64,000 nucleotides of DNA from Lysobacter sp. Root76 (GTDB lineage: Bacteria; Pseudomonadota; Gammaproteobacteria; Xanthomonadales; Xanthomonadaceae), in the NCBI RefSeq assembly GCF_001428685.1, contig NZ_LMIK01000001.1, positions 166,550-230,549 of the forward strand, given 5' to 3'. The translations under genes and the position numbers were made by a program. The notes beneath the pieces were generated by a model. That model was not told the origin of the DNA and did not search any database. It saw nothing but the letters and a program-made list of their open reading frames with translations. Shown one piece after another: positions 62,286 to 64,000 of this stretch; the stretch's first letter is position 1; every line of letters begins with the position of its first letter.

Positions 62286-62414
62286 CCGAACCTCCGACGC
62301 GCCAGCGCAGTCGCAACTCACCTCGCCCCTGCCCCAAGACGGATCGCCGCGAACACGCGCCGTCCGCCCACCGCATCTACAATCCCCTCTCCCGCCACAA
62401 CAGCCGAGCGCCCC

Positions 62415-62867
62415 ATGCTGACCGACCTGTTGCTAGCCGCCCTGCACCACCTGCTGGTCTTCGCCCTGATCGCGATGCTGGTCGCCGAATCCACCCTGCT
62501 GCGCGGCCCGCTCGACGCCGCCACCCTGCAACGCCTGGCCCGCATCGACGCCGGCTACGGCATGGCCGCCGGCTTCCTGCTGGTCGCCGGCCTGCTGCGC
62601 GTGTTCTACGGCGCCAAGGGCAGCGACTTCTACCTGCACAACCCCTGGTTCCACGCCAAGCTCGGCGCCTACGTCCTGATCGGCCTGCTCTCGCTGCTGC
62701 CGACCCTGCGCTTCCTGCGCTGGCGCAAAGCGCTCAGCGCCAACCCCGCCTTCCTCCCCGAACCCGCCGACGTCGCCCGCCAGCGCGGCGTGGTCCGCTT
62801 CGAACTGATCCTGATCGCCGCGATCCTGGTCCTGGCCGCCGCGATGGCCCGCTACGGCGGCTTTTGA
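62415..62867 (+). CDS. DUF2214 family membrane protein
   Basis: 150 residues with four membrane helices (LLAALHHLLVFALIAMLVAE, MAAGFLLVAGLLRVFYG, AYVLIGLLSLLPTLRF, ELILIAAILVLAAAMARYGG). The conserved HH in the first helix and FYLHNPWFHAKL fit the DUF2214 family of unknown function. ATG at 62415; no clear ribosome site (leader AGCGCCCC). Confidence 0.82.
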   Translation: MLTDLLLAALHHLLVFALIAMLVAESTLLRGPLDAATLQRLARIDAGYGMAAGFLLVAGLLRVFYGAKGSDFYLHNPWFHAKLGAYVLIGLLSLLPTLRFLRWRKALSANPAFLPEPADVARQRGVVRFELILIAAILVLAAAMARYGGF

Positions 62868-62927
62868 GCGACATCGAGCCGATGGGCAGACCGCGCCCGC
62901 CGACCTCGGCTATACTGCGCGCCCGCT

Positions 62928-63014
62928 GCCGGAGTGGCGGAATCGGTAGACGCAGCGGACTCAAAATCCGCCGCCCTTAAAAGCGTGTGGGTTCGAGTCC
63001 CACCTCCGGCACCA
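62928..63014 (+). tRNA. tRNA-Leu (anticodon CAA)
   Basis: GCCGGAG pairs with CTCCGGC; discriminator A, encoded CCA. The anticodon stem GCGGA/TCCGC encloses loop CTCAAAA, giving CAA. Long variable arm and GGTTCGAGTCC T-arm. A TATACT -10-like box lies 12 bases upstream of the tRNA (62911-62916). 87 nt. Confidence 0.95.
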
Positions 63015-63024
63015 AGTAACTTGA

Positions 63025-63054
63025 AGGGCTTGCGAGCGATCGCAGGCCCTTTTT
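63025..63054 (+). terminator. Intrinsic terminator of tRNA-Leu
   Basis: Stem AGGGCTTGCGA / TCGCAGGCCCT (one G-T pair), loop GCGA, then TTTT; it starts ten bases after the tRNA CCA end. Confidence 0.85.
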
Positions 63055-63269
63055 GCTTGCGCGGCTGCTCCGCAATTTGTTTCGTGCTTAGCCAGATGTT
63101 CCGCAATGCCGGCGGATCACCTTTCCTTTGCTTGGACTAACGCTGCTATGTCCGCTTCCGACCCGAAGCAGACGTGTCCGTGTGCGTAGCGGGCCTAAAA
63201 CTGTAGCCCGCGGCTCTTTGCCTGAACACATAGTCCAACGCTTCTAGCGGGCGCCCTTTGCCAGGTTGA

Positions 63270-63289
63270 AACCGAAAATATATTCGGTT
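63270..63289. promoter_or_regulatory. Palindromic operator at the TetR gene start
   Basis: AACCGAA-AATATA-TTCGGTT, a 7-bp-arm inverted repeat ending one base before the ATG at 63290. It encloses a TATATT -10-like sequence, so TetR binding would block transcription of its own gene. Confidence 0.7.
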
Positions 63290-63874
63290 ATGATGCCGCC
63301 CATGAAGCAGAAGGACGAAAAGAAGCTGGATGCCGTAATCGCCGCGACCTGCCGTTTGGCGGCAGAGCGCGGGCTGCTGGGCCTGACGCTGACGGAGATC
63401 GCCAAGGCCGCCGGCATTGGCACCAGTACGCTCTACGTCTACTTCGCCGATAGGGAAGCACTGTTCAACGAGGTGTACCGCCGCGCCAAACGGGAGGCCC
63501 TGGCGTTCTACGGCGCCGACATCGACCCCGGCCTGCCGCTCAAAGGGCGGATGCGCGGAGTGTGGAACCGGATGCTCGATCATCGGCTGAGCCAGCATGA
63601 CCAGGTCAGCTTCATGGAACAGTTTGTCGGTTCTTCCCTGATGAACGAGGACAGCCGCGTCTATGTCGCGCGGCTCGGCGAAGGATTGCTGCAGATTGTC
63701 GAAGAGGGACAGCGACAGGAAGCCCTGAAGGCGGTGCCGACACCTTTCCTGGCCTCGTTGTTCATCGGTTCGGTCCGCGAGACCGCGCGGCTGATCCGTG
63801 CGGGGTCGATCGCCGACACCGAGGAGGCTCGATCGATCGCGTTCCAGCTGTGCTGGGACGGGGTCCGGTCCTGA
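63290..63874 (+). CDS. TetR/AcrR-family transcriptional repressor
   Basis: 194 residues from the first ATG (63290); ATGs at 63293 and 63302 are alternatives and none has a Shine-Dalgarno, so the mRNA may be leaderless. The HTH is clear: LTLTEIAKAAGIGTSTLYVY then FADREALFNEVY. The C-terminal ligand domain includes HDQVSFMEQFVGSSLM. It lies 51 bases before a short-chain dehydrogenase gene and probably represses both. Ligand unknown. Confidence 0.9.
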   Translation: MMPPMKQKDEKKLDAVIAATCRLAAERGLLGLTLTEIAKAAGIGTSTLYVYFADREALFNEVYRRAKREALAFYGADIDPGLPLKGRMRGVWNRMLDHRLSQHDQVSFMEQFVGSSLMNEDSRVYVARLGEGLLQIVEEGQRQEALKAVPTPFLASLFIGSVRETARLIRAGSIADTEEARSIAFQLCWDGVRS

Positions 63875-63891
63875 GTATTTTTTTGCCCTAA

Positions 63892-63907
63892 AACCGAATA
63901 TTTTTTC
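63892..63907. promoter_or_regulatory. Second TetR-like site before the dehydrogenase
   Basis: AACCGAATATTTTTTC matches the right-hand reading of the 63270 palindrome (AACCGAATATATTTTC) in 15 of 16 bases, with the far arm missing. It is 18 bases ahead of the next ATG. Confidence 0.5.
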
Positions 63908-63925
63908 ACTAATGGAGAGGCGGTC

Positions 63926-64000
63926 ATGCCTGACGAAACCACCCCTGTTGTTCTGATCACCGGCGCTTCCAGCGGCATCGGCCTAGCCACCGCACGCCTG
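63926..64000 (+). CDS. Short-chain dehydrogenase/reductase (3' truncated)
   Basis: 25 residues are visible: MPDETTPVVLITGASSGIGL, the Rossmann TGxxxGIG motif of classical SDR enzymes using NAD(P). Ribosome site GGAGAGG eight bases before the ATG. The gene continues beyond the window. The TetR gene lies directly upstream on the same strand. Confidence 0.85.
   Translation, partial: MPDETTPVVLITGASSGIGLATARL

Overview
This is a GC-rich chromosomal window that most resembles Lysobacter or a close Xanthomonadaceae relative. The evidence is a Xanthomonas-type bacteria-killing type IV secretion system (X-T4SS) with XVIPCD-tagged effectors, GTAG-type REP palindromes, an Oar-like TonB receptor, a secreted M72 (Asp-N type) protease and a MetX/CysX-type acyltransferase next to a cysteine dioxygenase. 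The genus is an inference from gene content; no 16S rRNA gene is present. Nearly all large ORFs in other frames are GC-bias shadows.

Layout. 1-5 kb: end of an isocitrate lyase/PEP mutase-family gene, a cardiolipin synthase-like phospholipase D, tRNA-Ser(UGA), and a divergent LysR/azoreductase pair. 4.7-5.3 kb: a tandem array of about 156-bp units, each joining a REP palindrome to a copy of the neighbouring gene's last codons. 5.3-17.7 kb: a carbohydrate locus read leftward, made of a LacI regulator, a TonB receptor, a GH144-like lipoprotein, an ABC importer (binding protein and two permeases, no ATPase) and a large secreted glycosidase. LacI-type operator-like sites lie before the receptor and before lacI. 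17.8-29 kb: bolA, yciI, an M72 protease, scpA-scpB-rluB, an FAD oxidoreductase, a lipoprotein hydrolase, a YbaK-type deacylase and an omega-amidase.

29.2-50.6 kb: a complete X-T4SS read leftward in the order virB7-8-9-10-11-1-2-3-4-5-6, a DUF4189 protein, three immunity-lipoprotein/effector cassettes (one M23-like peptidase, two GH19 muramidase/chitinase-like enzymes, all with PG-binding and XVIPCD regions), a toxin-less XVIPCD protein, a 92-residue unknown, and virD4. VirB7-10 would form the envelope core, VirB3/4/6/8 the inner-membrane complex, VirB2/5 the pilus, VirB4/11/D4 the motors and VirB1 the wall-opening enzyme. VirD4 would recruit effectors by the XVIPCD and the lipoproteins would protect the producer. 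Two of the three effectors carry deletions that start at the same nucleotide in the XVIPCD. One deletion is in frame; the other is 19 bp and truncates the protein, leaving an out-of-frame tail. A strong perfect hairpin sits at each cassette boundary.

50.7-64 kb: a class I aminotransferase, a DUF3293 protein, a complete ccmABCDEFGHI cytochrome c maturation operon, the MetX/CysX-type acyltransferase with cysteine dioxygenase, a DUF2214 membrane protein, tRNA-Leu(CAA), and a TetR regulator that probably controls the adjacent short-chain dehydrogenase, which runs off the window. A roughly 80-bp dispersed repeat lies in the signal-peptide region of both the large glycosidase and CcmH.
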